Under the pieces are notes generated by a model. The model searched no databases and had not been told where the DNA came from. It saw only the letters and a list, made by a program, of their open reading frames with translations. Shown here one piece after another: positions 17,323 to 26,115 of a DNA stretch of 64,000 bases. The position numbers and the translations under genes were made by a program. The DNA comes from Myxococcales bacterium (GTDB lineage Bacteria; Myxococcota_A; UBA9160; UBA4427), in the NCBI GenBank assembly GCA_012960035.1, contig DUBZ01000135.1, positions 248,001 to 312,000 of the forward strand, given 5' to 3'. Numbering within the stretch: position 1 is the first letter of the stretch; the number at the start of each line of letters is the position of its first letter.

Positions 17323-18291
17323 CTAAACCGCGATCGGTGCAGGGATTCGTGGATGAGGGTCGTAGCCTTCGAGTCGGAAGTCTTCGAACGTAAAGTCGTC
17401 GATCGACTTCACTGCCGGGTTTAGATGCATGCGAGGAAGTGGTCGTGGCTCGCGTTCGAGCTGGAGCGCCGCCTGCTTGAAATGATTCTGGTAGACATGG
17501 GTATCGCCCAGACTGAGGATCAGCTCGCCGGGCTGTAGGTTCGTTACCTGCGCCATCATCATGGTCAGTAGCGCGTACGAAGCAATGTTGAAGGGCAGTC
17601 CCAGAAAGACATCGCAGCTTCGCATCGTCATCACGCAGTTCAGCCGGCCCAGCGTCACATTGAACTGAAAGAGCAGATGGCAGGGCGGCAGCTTCATCGC
17701 GCCGAGCTCCCCAACATTCCACGCACTGAGCACCAATCGTCTTGAGTCCGGGGTCTCCCGAATCTGATCCACCAGCGCACTCAACTGATCGATCTCAACG
17801 GCTTCGCGGGGTTCGGAACCCGAAGCGCCTGCGGCTACGAAATCCGAAGCGCCTGCGGCTACGAAATCCGAAGCGCCTGCGGCTACGAAATCAACAGAAG
17901 GAGCCGCCGCGCGCCAACGCCGCCACTGTGCACCGTAGACGGGACCCAGTTCACCCGACTCGTCCGCCCATTCGTCCCAGATGCTCACGCCCTTGTCCTG
18001 AAGTGTTCGCGCATTCGTATCGCCGGAGACAAACCAGAGCAATTCATGAATGATGCTCTTGGTATGAACTTTCTTGGTGGTGAGCAGCGGAAATCCGATC
18101 GAATCGATGGCGGCTTCGTCTCGACCCTTCTCGACCGAGACGGATTCGGACTTCCCGTGCGCAAGCGCATGCCCTCCGAGATCGAATCGCAACTGACGTC
18201 CGAAGACGCTTCGCGTTCCGGTGCCGGTGCGGTCGCTCTTGTCGACGCCATTTTCGAGAACGTCCTGAAGAAGATCGAGATAGGCTCTCAA
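17323..18291 (-). CDS. thyA: Thymidylate synthase with two in-frame insertions
   Basis: ThyA methylates dUMP to dTMP using methylenetetrahydrofolate. Core motifs are intact: [46 protein letters not shown], catalytic Cys204 in [29 protein letters not shown] and GDTHVYQNH. At 322 residues it is longer than the usual ~264 because of two extra segments. Residues ~39-65 (including [20 protein letters not shown]) lie before GFPLL, and residues ~128-167 hold three copies of DFVAAGAS. Both fall where loops are expected. The start is TTG 18291, overlapping the stop of a short upstream frame (TTGA). Confidence 0.93.
   Translation of the reverse strand: MRAYLDLLQDVLENGVDKSDRTGTGTRSVFGRQLRFDLGGHALAHGKSESVSVEKGRDEAAIDSIGFPLLTTKKVHTKSIIHELLWFVSGDTNARTLQDKGVSIWDEWADESGELGPVYGAQWRRWRAAAPSVDFVAAGASDFVAAGASDFVAAGASGSEPREAVEIDQLSALVDQIRETPDSRRLVLSAWNVGELGAMKLPPCHLLFQFNVTLGRLNCVMTMRSCDVFLGLPFNIASYALLTMMMAQVTNLQPGELILSLGDTHVYQNHFKQAALQLEREPRPLPRMHLNPAVKSIDDFTFEDFRLEGYDPHPRIPAPIAV
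17821..17892 (-). repeat. 24-bp tandem repeat, three copies, inside thyA
   Basis: Three identical 24-bp units at 17821-17844, 17845-17868 and 17869-17892 encode DFVAAGAS three times in frame. The unit length, a multiple of three, keeps thyA open whatever the copy number. Confidence 0.95.
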
Positions 18292-18340
18292 CTGATTCCG
18301 GACCCCACTAGCCCAACTAAAGGTTCATTCATTCATTCAT
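18288..18340 (-). promoter_or_regulatory. thyA leader: TTCA x4 repeat and a 14-codon upstream frame
   Basis: The repeat at 18324-18339 reads as ATGA units on the minus strand, giving several ATGs in different frames. One of them, ATG 18332, opens a 14-residue frame ending in TGA 18290-18288, which overlaps the thyA TTG start. Changes in repeat number would shift this frame, so it could tune thyA translation. The spacing is seen; the function is inferred. Confidence 0.35.
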
Positions 18341-18483
18341 GCGCTGCTGCATCTTACAGGACACCCGATCGCGGTGCCGTCGTTAGGGGATCCGGGCGAT
18401 GGCAGTCTACCATGCATACGTGGGAATCGGTGGATTCACTCAGTCCTCGAGCGCATCTTGCATGAGTGAACCGAGGTGGCACC
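18341..18483. other. Intergenic region upstream of thyA
   Basis: No gene, clear promoter or palindrome stands out here, apart from the leader described separately. Confidence 0.5.
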
Positions 18484-18811
18484 GTGTCTAGCACCGAGAA
18501 ACTGAAAGCCCGGTGGAAGCCCGGCGAGTCTGGCAATCCGAAGGGGTCGTCTGCGAAAGGCGGGCCGGAGGCGCGCACTCCACGAGGCTCTCGACTTGAT
18601 CCTCGGAAGCGTTCCGCCCGCCGCTCTCTTCGATCGCATTCCCGAGGACGTGCGGGCACTGCTCCCTGGCCACGTCACCTTCGCCGATATGCCATCGCTC
18701 GGCAGCTCGGCCTCGAAGATGATCAGGCCTAACCGGGGTAATCGAATCTCAATCTCCCGATTCTTCAGCCTTCCGAACCCACTCACCAGTCGACTTTGCA
18801 CTGACGCCTAG
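18484..18811 (+). pseudogene. Frameshifted DUF5681 (phage-associated) gene remnant
   Basis: GTG 18484 opens with the DUF5681 hallmark RWKPGESGNPKGSSAKGG. Around 18570-18590 the family-like reading moves to another frame, giving ALHEALDLILGSVPPAALFD and DRIPEDVRALLPGHVTFAD. Each frame alone degenerates into Arg/Ser-rich sequence. DUF5681 proteins accompany phage terminase or integrated elements, so this is probably the debris of a mobile element. The 3' limit is uncertain. Confidence 0.65.
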
Positions 18812-18844
18812 CTCCATGGCAATACCGGCCACCGAACGATCGCT
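18749..18844 (-). mobile_element. Short remnant of an IS3-type OrfA helix-turn-helix
   Basis: Between two stops the minus frame reads DRSVAGIAMELGVSAKSTG then EWVRKAEESGD, resembling the HTH of IS3-family OrfA transposase subunits (hydrophobic-AxELGVS...WV+QAE). It has no start, no DDE partner and no terminal repeats, so it is only a fragment. Confidence 0.4.
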
Positions 18845-19080
18845 TTATGTTCCCGACTGCTTCTCCAGCTGGCCGGCCCCTCCATACTGGTACCGGTTCT
18901 TTGGGCTTGCCAGTGATCTATTCGGACGGTATGGAGCACGATCAGGACAACGTTGGGAATAGGAAAAACAGTGCGACCAGGCTCTGCTGGTCGATTGGGA
19001 TAGGAGGGAACGCGATGTCCAATCCGTAGGAAGCGAATAGGCAATAGTCTCAGAATGTTAGAGCAACGTATCTTTCGGAC
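18845..19080. other. Gene-free region
   Basis: No gene found. It holds an 8-bp inverted pair, CTCCATAC (18880-18887) and GTATGGAG (18929-18936), 41 bp apart, next to the transposase remnant. It may be part of the same debris. Confidence 0.4.
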
Positions 19081-20793
19081 TTATCCCTTCAACGCATCTT
19101 CCATGAAGTAGTTGAAGTCTTCCGACTCTTCGCCGTGCAGGAGTTCGTAAGCATGTGCTGGGCTCTTCGAGTCGAAGAGCTGATCCTGGAAGGCGCGGTC
19201 GGTTCCGACGGTTCGCGCTAGCGCCGCCAAGACTTGAAGATGCCGTTCGCGCTCATCGGGCGCGGTACCGAGGAGCACCATGCAGTGGACGGGCCGGCCG
19301 TCGGGAGTTTCGAAGCCTAGGCCGTCTCGCGACAGCGCCATGACGCCGATCATGGCCTCAGCTTCGGGCAGAATACCGTGGGGCACAGCGAGCCCGCCTC
19401 CGAGGCAGGTCGATCCCTGTTGTTCGCGATCGAATACGCTCGAGACAAGGCTCTCGCGGTCGACTCCTCGTACAGAATGTGTTCGCAGAAGCATGTCCAC
19501 GAGTCTCGAGATCGCGATCTCTTTCGTGGGCGCCTGAAAATCCGTGACGATGTGTTCTTCTTGCAGGAAATCGATGAGTCGGAGGCGATCGCGGCCGACT
19601 TCTCCCGCCCGACCAAGAGCCAGGCGGGTCAGCACGGGGCCGACGATTTCGTTGACCGTGACGACGCTGAGGACGACGGCCGCGAATAGTCCCGCCGAAT
19701 CGGCGAAGCGGACATCGTCCTGGATCAGAAGGACGAGACCGACTGCGACCCCGGCCTGCGGAATCAAAGCGAACCCGAGGTTCCGCCGAACGCGTTCGGT
19801 GGCTCGTGCGGCACGCAGTGCGGTTTCTGCGGCCAGTAGTTTGCCGCCAAAACGTGCGAAGAAGTAGAGCACGGCGAGAATTCCGGCGTGTTGGAGGTGG
19901 TCAAGGGAAAGATGCATGCCGGCGAGGGTGAAGAAGACGGTCAGGATCGCCGGTTCGAAGTTCGCAAAGACGGAGTCGATCAGATGGCTTCGGCTGTGGG
20001 TGATATTGGCCTGAACGGCTCCAAGTACAAGACACGCGAGCATGGCCGAGAACCCGACCGAGGCGGCGACGCCCGAGGTGAGGACGAGTGCGACCACCGC
20101 GGCTGTCGCCAGACGTTCCGGTCCGAGCGCCAGACGGGTAATCCGGTCGAGGACCAGGGCGACACCACCGCCGAGCAGGACGGGGCCCGCGAGTTGGAAG
20201 AGAGTGCTGCTGGTTTCGAAGGTGCCGGGTTCTGCGGCGGCCAGATTGCTGCCGATGGCGGCACGACAAACTTCGAAAAGGACGATGCAGGCGGTGTTAT
20301 TCAAGGCCACGGCTGCAGTCAAGGTCTTGACGAAGACGCCCTTCGACCGGGTTTCTCGAACCAGTGCGACGATGGTCGCCGGTGCAGTCGCAATCGAGAC
20401 GGCACCCAAGAGCACGGCTATCTCGAAGGACGTGCCACCGAGATAGTAGAGCACGATAAAGACCAGCAGCGGCGTGATGGTCGATTCCGCAACGAGTAGA
20501 TAAGAGAGGCGGCGCACCGCGTTGCGCAGCCGATTGATATGCAGGTGTGCGCCGACGGTGACGGCGATGAGTCCGAGCGCGATGTCCGTGAGTGGTTCGA
20601 GTCCACCGAGGGACTCTTGGCCAAAGAGATCGAATCCGGCGCCGCCGATGAGAATTCCACCGAGAATCTGTCCAGTCACGCTCGGCAACCGAAGTCGTCG
20701 CGCAAGGGCGCCAGACAGACTGCCGGCGAAGAGGACGACGGCGAGCAGCAGAAGAGGACTCGCGTGATGTAGCGATTCTATGAGCGAATTCAT
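19081..20793 (-). CDS. CPA2 cation:proton antiporter fused to a PTS EIIA (fructose-type) domain
   Basis: 570 residues. Residues ~1-390 form a sodium/hydrogen exchanger domain of about twelve helices (LRLPSVTGQILGGILIGG; the helix pair around AVSIATAPATIVALV; RRNLGFALIPQAGVAVG). After a linker, residues ~415-555 form a PTS_EIIA_2 domain with the phosphorylatable His in LAVPHGILPEAE near residue 475 and later RDGLGFETPDGRPVHCMVLL. EIIA domains fused to antiporters are probably regulatory; no other PTS gene is visible. Its ATG overlaps the stop of the sulfatase gene (ATGA), so it is the last gene of a traB-sulfatase-antiporter operon. Confidence 0.92.
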   Translation of the reverse strand: MNSLIESLHHASPLLLLAVVLFAGSLSGALARRLRLPSVTGQILGGILIGGAGFDLFGQESLGGLEPLTDIALGLIAVTVGAHLHINRLRNAVRRLSYLLVAESTITPLLVFIVLYYLGGTSFEIAVLLGAVSIATAPATIVALVRETRSKGVFVKTLTAAVALNNTACIVLFEVCRAAIGSNLAAAEPGTFETSSTLFQLAGPVLLGGGVALVLDRITRLALGPERLATAAVVALVLTSGVAASVGFSAMLACLVLGAVQANITHSRSHLIDSVFANFEPAILTVFFTLAGMHLSLDHLQHAGILAVLYFFARFGGKLLAAETALRAARATERVRRNLGFALIPQAGVAVGLVLLIQDDVRFADSAGLFAAVVLSVVTVNEIVGPVLTRLALGRAGEVGRDRLRLIDFLQEEHIVTDFQAPTKEIAISRLVDMLLRTHSVRGVDRESLVSSVFDREQQGSTCLGGGLAVPHGILPEAEAMIGVMALSRDGLGFETPDGRPVHCMVLLGTAPDERERHLQVLAALARTVGTDRAFQDQLFDSKSPAHAYELLHGEESEDFNYFMEDALKG

Positions 20794-22985
20794 TCAGGGG
20801 CCTGCATCATGCTCGAGGCGGCGGCGGGATCCTGGATCGTGTTTCCCTCTCGGAAAGAATCACGATGGGTGCGCAGGATCTTCGTGATTGCAAAGTCGGC
20901 TGCTCCGCCATCGACGAGCAGGGCGATCGCTTCGTCGATCACGCGCTCGGCCAGGACGAAGTCGCCGGCTTCGGCATGCGCAGCGGCGAGTGTGTCGAGA
21001 AAGTCGGCGGTCCTCGATCCACGCTGCGCAATAGCGCGTTCCGAGAGGCGGATGGCGCGGGGGCCATCTCGCAGAGACTCGTGGGGTGAGGTCGCCATGG
21101 CCCACGCATGGTTATTGAGGAGCGGGGGATTGTCTGGGCAGGATTCGAGGCCGGACTCTCGCAGAGTATGGAGTTCTTCGAGGCGGTTCTCGGTTCGAAA
21201 TATTTCCTCGGTTCGCGCATTGAGCGCATTGTCGCAGGGGGTCACGGAGAGACCGGCTTGTAAGGTCTCGAGCGCTCCGGCATTTCGATCGAGTGCGATC
21301 AGAGTTTCGGCGTGCGCGATACGCACGGCGATATGCTGCGGGCTTCGTTCGAGTTTCGATACCAGAAGTGGGAGCACTTCGGCGTGGCGATTCAACGCGA
21401 GAAGGGAGTCCAGCACGATGTCCTGCACGAAGACATTGTCCGGCTCTCGGCGATAGAGGTCGGCGATAGTTGCGAGGGCCTCTTCGTGGTTGCCCCCGTT
21501 CCTGAAGCCTCCGCTGATCGACATCACATCCACATCGGCGATTCGGTCGACGGGGTCATCGCCGCGTAGGCGGAGGCTTTCGATCTCTTCGCCGATCTGT
21601 GTGCTGTCTCCTGCGAAGGCATAACCCAGGGCCTTGAGCTCGGCGGCCCGTTCGAGAGTGATCTCCTCGTGGTCGGTGGCGGCCTCGTGTTTTGGATTCG
21701 AAAGTATTTTTTCGAGCCGTTCGAGGAGCGCCGCAGCGACCTCTGGATTCTCGCCGATCAGATTATTCGTTTCCCCTGGATCGCCCAAGACGTCATAGAG
21801 CTCAGGGTTCTGCTTGTGGATGTATTTCCATTTACCTTCACGAATGAAACGGAGCGGTTGAATCCCGAAGGCGCGCAGAAACGATGTGGCTTCTCCGTAC
21901 CCGACCAGCTCGAGGTCTTTTTTCGGTTCTTTGATGAGCGGTCGCAGCGAACGCCCCCGAATTCGCTTCGGCCTCGGCCGGCCCAGGAGATCGAGCACAG
22001 TGGGCAAGATGTCGACGGTCCGCACGAGGGACTCGATGCGCAGACCCCGAGGCAGCTCTGCGGGTCCCCAGAAAATCAGCGGGACCCGCATGGTCGTGTC
22101 GTACACGAAGAATGCATGGCTTCTTTCTGCGTGATCGCCGAGACCTTCGCCATGGTCGGACGTCAGAACGACCAGGGTATTCGAGGTGAGGCTGAGTTCT
22201 TCGATGGCTTCGCGAAGCCGCCCAATCTGGAAATCCACCGATGCGACTTCATCGAAATAGGGCTCGCCGGGGTAGCGGCCGCGGAATTCAGCTGACGCAT
22301 AGTTTGGATCGTGGGTGTCGAAGTAGTGGAGCCATAGAAAGAAGGGCCGCTCGCGATGTTCGGTGATGAATTCGATTCCACGACGCGTAATGTCGGCACC
22401 CGTACGGATGTTCTTCGTGATCGGAGCGTCGCTGTCGAGATGTCGAACCTGCTTCAACTCCACGTTGCCAGCGTCAGGACCTCGATAATGATCGAAGCCC
22501 CGAGTGATGTGTGTTTCCTTTCGCAGGACGTTGGCTGAGATCTCGGCGCCGGTCGCGTATCCGGCGCCCCGGAGTCGTTCGGCGAGCGTGATGTTGTCTC
22601 TGCCTAGCACGTCGCCCGAGTTGGTTCGAACGCCGTGTTCGAAAGGGTGTAGGCCTGTGAAAATGGTTGCATGAGAAGGAAGGGTCTCCGCGGAGGACGT
22701 CACGGCCTGGACGAAGAGCACGCCTTCATCGGCCAGGCGGTCGATCTCCGGAGATGGTTTTCGAGTCTGGCCATAGCTACCCAGGGCATCGGCGCGAAGC
22801 GTGTCGAGGGTGACCAACACGAGATTAGGTCGGGCCGAGTGTTTGGGAACCGACTTTTCCTGGGCTGGCAGTGCGTCCGAGCCATCGCAACCCATCAGCC
22901 AGAACATGAGGGCCGTGGCAAGGAGAGCTGGAATGGTGCGAGGTGCAACTCCCAAGAAGTCGGCTAACGCGACGTCGCAACGCAT
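20790..22985 (-). CDS. Lipoprotein sulfatase/alkaline-phosphatase-superfamily enzyme with C-terminal TPR region
   Basis: 731 residues. A signal peptide ends in lipobox LMGC (Cys33). A sulfatase-like domain (~50-420) shows metal motif VTLDTLRAD, the nucleophile region ETLPSHATIFTGLHP, THITRGFDHY, LHYFDTHDP and VLTSDHGEGLGDH. The nucleophile position is Thr101 (TLPSH), not the Cys/Ser of CxPSR needed for formylglycine, so phosphatase or phosphotransferase chemistry is as likely as sulfatase. Residues ~530-700 look like degenerate TPR repeats. ATG 22985 lies 23 bp after the traB stop; the open frame further upstream is traB antisense-frame sequence. Confidence 0.88.
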   Translation of the reverse strand: MRCDVALADFLGVAPRTIPALLATALMFWLMGCDGSDALPAQEKSVPKHSARPNLVLVTLDTLRADALGSYGQTRKPSPEIDRLADEGVLFVQAVTSSAETLPSHATIFTGLHPFEHGVRTNSGDVLGRDNITLAERLRGAGYATGAEISANVLRKETHITRGFDHYRGPDAGNVELKQVRHLDSDAPITKNIRTGADITRRGIEFITEHRERPFFLWLHYFDTHDPNYASAEFRGRYPGEPYFDEVASVDFQIGRLREAIEELSLTSNTLVVLTSDHGEGLGDHAERSHAFFVYDTTMRVPLIFWGPAELPRGLRIESLVRTVDILPTVLDLLGRPRPKRIRGRSLRPLIKEPKKDLELVGYGEATSFLRAFGIQPLRFIREGKWKYIHKQNPELYDVLGDPGETNNLIGENPEVAAALLERLEKILSNPKHEAATDHEEITLERAAELKALGYAFAGDSTQIGEEIESLRLRGDDPVDRIADVDVMSISGGFRNGGNHEEALATIADLYRREPDNVFVQDIVLDSLLALNRHAEVLPLLVSKLERSPQHIAVRIAHAETLIALDRNAGALETLQAGLSVTPCDNALNARTEEIFRTENRLEELHTLRESGLESCPDNPPLLNNHAWAMATSPHESLRDGPRAIRLSERAIAQRGSRTADFLDTLAAAHAEAGDFVLAERVIDEAIALLVDGGAADFAITKILRTHRDSFREGNTIQDPAAASSMMQAPE

Positions 22986-23008
22986 CGTCCCTTGTCCGAG
23001 TTCTTGCA

Positions 23009-24247
23009 CTAGCCCGCGCCACCATCGACGAGGTTGCTCAGCACACCGAAGCCACCTGTCCATGTGCCGATCAAGCTTCCGACTGTCGTCAGGATGAAGA
23101 CCAGGAAAACCTGCATCAGGCGGCTCTTCCACCACCGACTGGGAATCGCGAGGTCCTCTCCAACCGTTCGGAAATCGCTGACACGCGGGGGCCTCGCCCA
23201 GAGCTGCGTAAAGGCCGCGACGTAGCCCGCGCCGATGAGCGGCGAAAGACTCGTGAACGGCGCAGCCAAGGCGGCTGCCAAAATCGTGACCGGATGGCCG
23301 AGGGCAATGATGGCTCCAATGCCACTGGGAATCGCGTTGGCGAGGAACCAGATGAGCGCGTTCTCGCCTGCTGCTTCGGTGCCCTGAGTGAGTGCGATCG
23401 CGACGATCGAGCCGACGATGACGGCCGGGATCCCCCAGCCCAAAACTCTCCACATCTTGCTGTCAGCGGGGATTGATGTGATCTCTTGCATGTCCGCGCG
23501 GTCTTGATTCTCGAGACGCTTTTTCATGCCTTCGATATGACCGGCGCCGACGACGGCAACGATTTTATGCCCTTCGCTTTCGAGAATTTCATGGGCGAGG
23601 TAGGCGTCGCGTTCGTCGATTAAGACGCGCTTCAAATCGGGCATGATGCGGCCGAGTTCGTTCATGACTTCGGTCACGACGTCCTGATCCCGAATGCGAG
23701 CGAGTTCGTCTTCCGAAACGTCGGGGTTCTCGAAGAGGCTCGCGACGAGCTCGGTGAGCAAGCGCATGCGCTGCCACCAGGTGATCGATTGCCAGGCGCG
23801 GCGCAACGTGATTCGCACGTCACGGTCACATAACACCATGGGGATGCCGTTTTCCTCGGCTACTTTGGCGGCTTCGAGGAGTTCGCTGCCCGGGGTGACG
23901 CCGAGCTGAAGGCCCAGGCGTCGTTGGTAGGAAGCCAGGATCAGGTTCAGCATCAAGGTCGCGAGCTGCTTCTTCTGAAGCACTTCCCGAAGATCCTGCT
24001 CCTCGAATTTTTTCTCCTGGGAGAGTGCTTCGTAGCGACCGGGATCGAGCTCGATGCAGACAGCGTCCGGCTGTTCGCGTTCGATGACTTCGCGGACCAG
24101 ATCAACGGAGCGCTGGGAGACATGTGCGGTTCCCACGAGCCAGAGTTCGCGTCCGGCCACGTTGACGCAATGGACGTCCGTTGATTCTTGTACCTCGTTC
24201 TGGCCCATCGATTCTCCGCATGGTCTACAGGCGATGAGCTTGGCCAT
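23009..24247 (-). CDS. TraB/PrgY-family membrane protein
   Basis: 412 residues. The N-terminal TraB domain has ELWLVGTAHVSQRSVDLV near residue 35, CIELDPGRY, and the conserved ends of the domain CDRDVRITLRRAW and VGAGHIEGM, with His and Glu/Asp residues suggesting metal-dependent hydrolysis. The C-terminal ~150 residues carry about four transmembrane helices. TraB/PrgY of enterococci shuts down a peptide pheromone; the function in Gram-negative bacteria is unsettled. First gene of the apparent three-gene operon. Confidence 0.9.
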   Translation of the reverse strand: MAKLIACRPCGESMGQNEVQESTDVHCVNVAGRELWLVGTAHVSQRSVDLVREVIEREQPDAVCIELDPGRYEALSQEKKFEEQDLREVLQKKQLATLMLNLILASYQRRLGLQLGVTPGSELLEAAKVAEENGIPMVLCDRDVRITLRRAWQSITWWQRMRLLTELVASLFENPDVSEDELARIRDQDVVTEVMNELGRIMPDLKRVLIDERDAYLAHEILESEGHKIVAVVGAGHIEGMKKRLENQDRADMQEITSIPADSKMWRVLGWGIPAVIVGSIVAIALTQGTEAAGENALIWFLANAIPSGIGAIIALGHPVTILAAALAAPFTSLSPLIGAGYVAAFTQLWARPPRVSDFRTVGEDLAIPSRWWKSRLMQVFLVFILTTVGSLIGTWTGGFGVLSNLVDGGAG

Positions 24248-24325
24248 GTGCCGCCCTCGATCGGGGCGAGAGAATGCGCCCCACGCTGCCCTTAAGCAAG
24301 CATTCTCATCGGCTGGCTGCGGATT

Positions 24326-24913
24326 TCAGTGAAGTGTCGGTGGCAGGGCGTTTTGCCGGGCACGCCAGACCAATCGTGCGCCAAGCAGCGTCGCGAGTGC
24401 CACCCCGTGCACGATGGCGGGTCGATAGTCAGCTTTGATCAGCCAGAAATGATGAATCACGCCGAGGGTGGCCGCCCCGTAGACGACTTGATGCAGCCGG
24501 ATCCAGCGTTTCCCCAGCTTCTTCATCCAGCTTCTGGTCGAGGTCACAGCGAGCACGAAGAGCAGCGAGAACGCCGCCATACCCACCATGATATAGGGCC
24601 GTTCGGTCAGATCTTCGACGATCGCGCCGACTTCGAGCCCGAGATCGAAAAAGGCCCAGGTCGAAAGGTGAAGACAAGCGTAGGTAAAACCCGCGAGACC
24701 CAAGGTTCGTCGCAACGGCGCAATTCCTCGCAGGCCGAGGAATTTTCGAGCCGGGGTGATCGCGAGAGAGAGCAGGATGAGTCGAAGACCCCATTCACCA
24801 GTCAGATGGGTCACTTCCTCGATCGGGTTCGCGCCGAGCCCGTTTAGGGCGAAATCTCCGGCGAGAATCAGCGCGGGGAGTGCGGCCGCGAGGATGGCGA
24901 ACCAGTGCAGCAT
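24326..24913 (-). CDS. msrQ: MsrQ, heme-binding membrane subunit of the MsrPQ methionine sulfoxide reductase
   Basis: MsrQ passes electrons from the quinone pool to periplasmic MsrP. 195 residues with about six helices: GEWGLRLILLSLAITPARK, LRRTLGLAGFTYACLHLSTW with a heme-ligand His, and WIRLHQVVYGAATLGVIHHFW with further histidines. Length and motifs fit the YedZ/MsrQ family. It starts 36 bp after the msrP stop on the same strand, the classic msrP-msrQ order. Confidence 0.94.
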   Translation of the reverse strand: MLHWFAILAAALPALILAGDFALNGLGANPIEEVTHLTGEWGLRLILLSLAITPARKFLGLRGIAPLRRTLGLAGFTYACLHLSTWAFFDLGLEVGAIVEDLTERPYIMVGMAAFSLLFVLAVTSTRSWMKKLGKRWIRLHQVVYGAATLGVIHHFWLIKADYRPAIVHGVALATLLGARLVWRARQNALPPTLH

Positions 24914-24949
24914 TTGCGATCCGACTCCTATTCCGACAAATCCTTTTTT

Positions 24950-25936
24950 TTAGAAGTAGCGCTGCAGGTCCATGCCGTCGTAGAGCGAAGCGACCTGATC
25001 ACCATAGCCGTTGAAGGCGAGGGTCGGATGTTTTCGATACTCGCCGAGCTTGCGTTCTCGTGCCTGGCTCCAGCGCGGGTGAGCGACTTTTGGATTGACG
25101 TTGGCGTAGAAGCCGTACTCGTCGGCTGCGAGATCATTCCAACTCGTTGCGGGCTGACTCTCGGAAAAGTGGATTCGTACAATGGACTTGATGCTCTTGA
25201 ATCCGTATTTCCAGGGCACGATGAGCCGAATCGGTGCACCATTCTGATTCGGAAGGATCTTTCCATACATGCCGACGGCGAGAATGGCCAGGGGATGCAT
25301 GGCCTCGTCCATGCGCAGCCCTTCGCGGTAGGGCCAGTCGATGACGTGACGATTCTGGCCGGGCATCTGTTTTCGATCGACCAGGGTCTCGAAGCTGACA
25401 TAACGTGCCTTGGACGTGGGCTCGAAACTCTTGAGGACATCGCCGAGCGAGATTCCGATCCAGGGAACGACCATCGACCAGGTTTCGACGCATCGAAATC
25501 GGTAGATGCGTTCCTCGAGATCTGCTCGGGCCAGAATAGTTTCGAGAGGGACGAGCCCGGGCTTGCCGACTTCGCCATCGACTACGATAGACCAGGGCTC
25601 CGGTTGGAGGGAATGTGCGTTGCGAGATGGGTCTTTCTTGTCCGTTCCGAATTCATAGAAGTTGTTGTACGAGGTGGCGTCACTCTCGCTCGTGTGCTCT
25701 TCCTGGATGCGAAAGGCGGGGGGCGCCGGTTTCACGTTGTCGAGTTTTCGGAGCATCCGGCCGTCGCTCGTACTCGTCGATTCGGCCTCCGCCTCGTCCG
25801 CCGAAAAGCAGCCCGCAAGAGTCGCTCCCATGACGGCCGTCGAGCCGAGTTGTAGAATTTCTCGGCGGTTCAAGAAGGTCGTCTCGTCGGTGACTTCGGA
25901 CTCGCGGATTCTGGGCATCTTCATGGACTCCCTCAT
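24950..25936 (-). CDS. msrP: MsrP, periplasmic molybdopterin methionine sulfoxide reductase
   Basis: MsrP repairs oxidised methionines in envelope proteins using a molybdopterin cofactor. 328 residues with a Tat-type signal (LNRREILQLGSTAVMG) that also ends in a lipobox-like LAGC, so it may be lipid-anchored. The molybdenum-ligand Cys lies in RFRCVETWSMVVPW near residue 150; the family blocks WPYREGLRMDEAMHPL and GAPIRLIVPWKYGFKS are complete. Upstream gene of the msrPQ operon; about 180 bp without a gene precede it. Confidence 0.95.
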   Translation of the reverse strand: MRESMKMPRIRESEVTDETTFLNRREILQLGSTAVMGATLAGCFSADEAEAESTSTSDGRMLRKLDNVKPAPPAFRIQEEHTSESDATSYNNFYEFGTDKKDPSRNAHSLQPEPWSIVVDGEVGKPGLVPLETILARADLEERIYRFRCVETWSMVVPWIGISLGDVLKSFEPTSKARYVSFETLVDRKQMPGQNRHVIDWPYREGLRMDEAMHPLAILAVGMYGKILPNQNGAPIRLIVPWKYGFKSIKSIVRIHFSESQPATSWNDLAADEYGFYANVNPKVAHPRWSQARERKLGEYRKHPTLAFNGYGDQVASLYDGMDLQRYF

Positions 25937-26115
25937 GGGCTCTGTGCTCCTACGTCCATTCTTGGACCGGTTTCCCCAAAGGGGAAACCAACGAATCGGA
26001 GCCGGTTCTCGGAGTTGATTCGCCGGTTCCGCGGCCTCGGTTACAGCTTATCCGGCTCTCCATCGATGCAATCAGTGGGTCAAGCGATTCATGGTAGTTC
26101 GCTGAACTCCGTGTT

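Noticed and set aside
17821-17892. CRISPR-like repeats in thyA
   Set aside because: No spacers and the units are translated in frame.
20790-23453. 887-codon version of the sulfatase gene
   Set aside because: The part upstream of 22985 overlaps traB in a different frame and lacks a signal peptide; the lipoprotein start at 22985 fits better.
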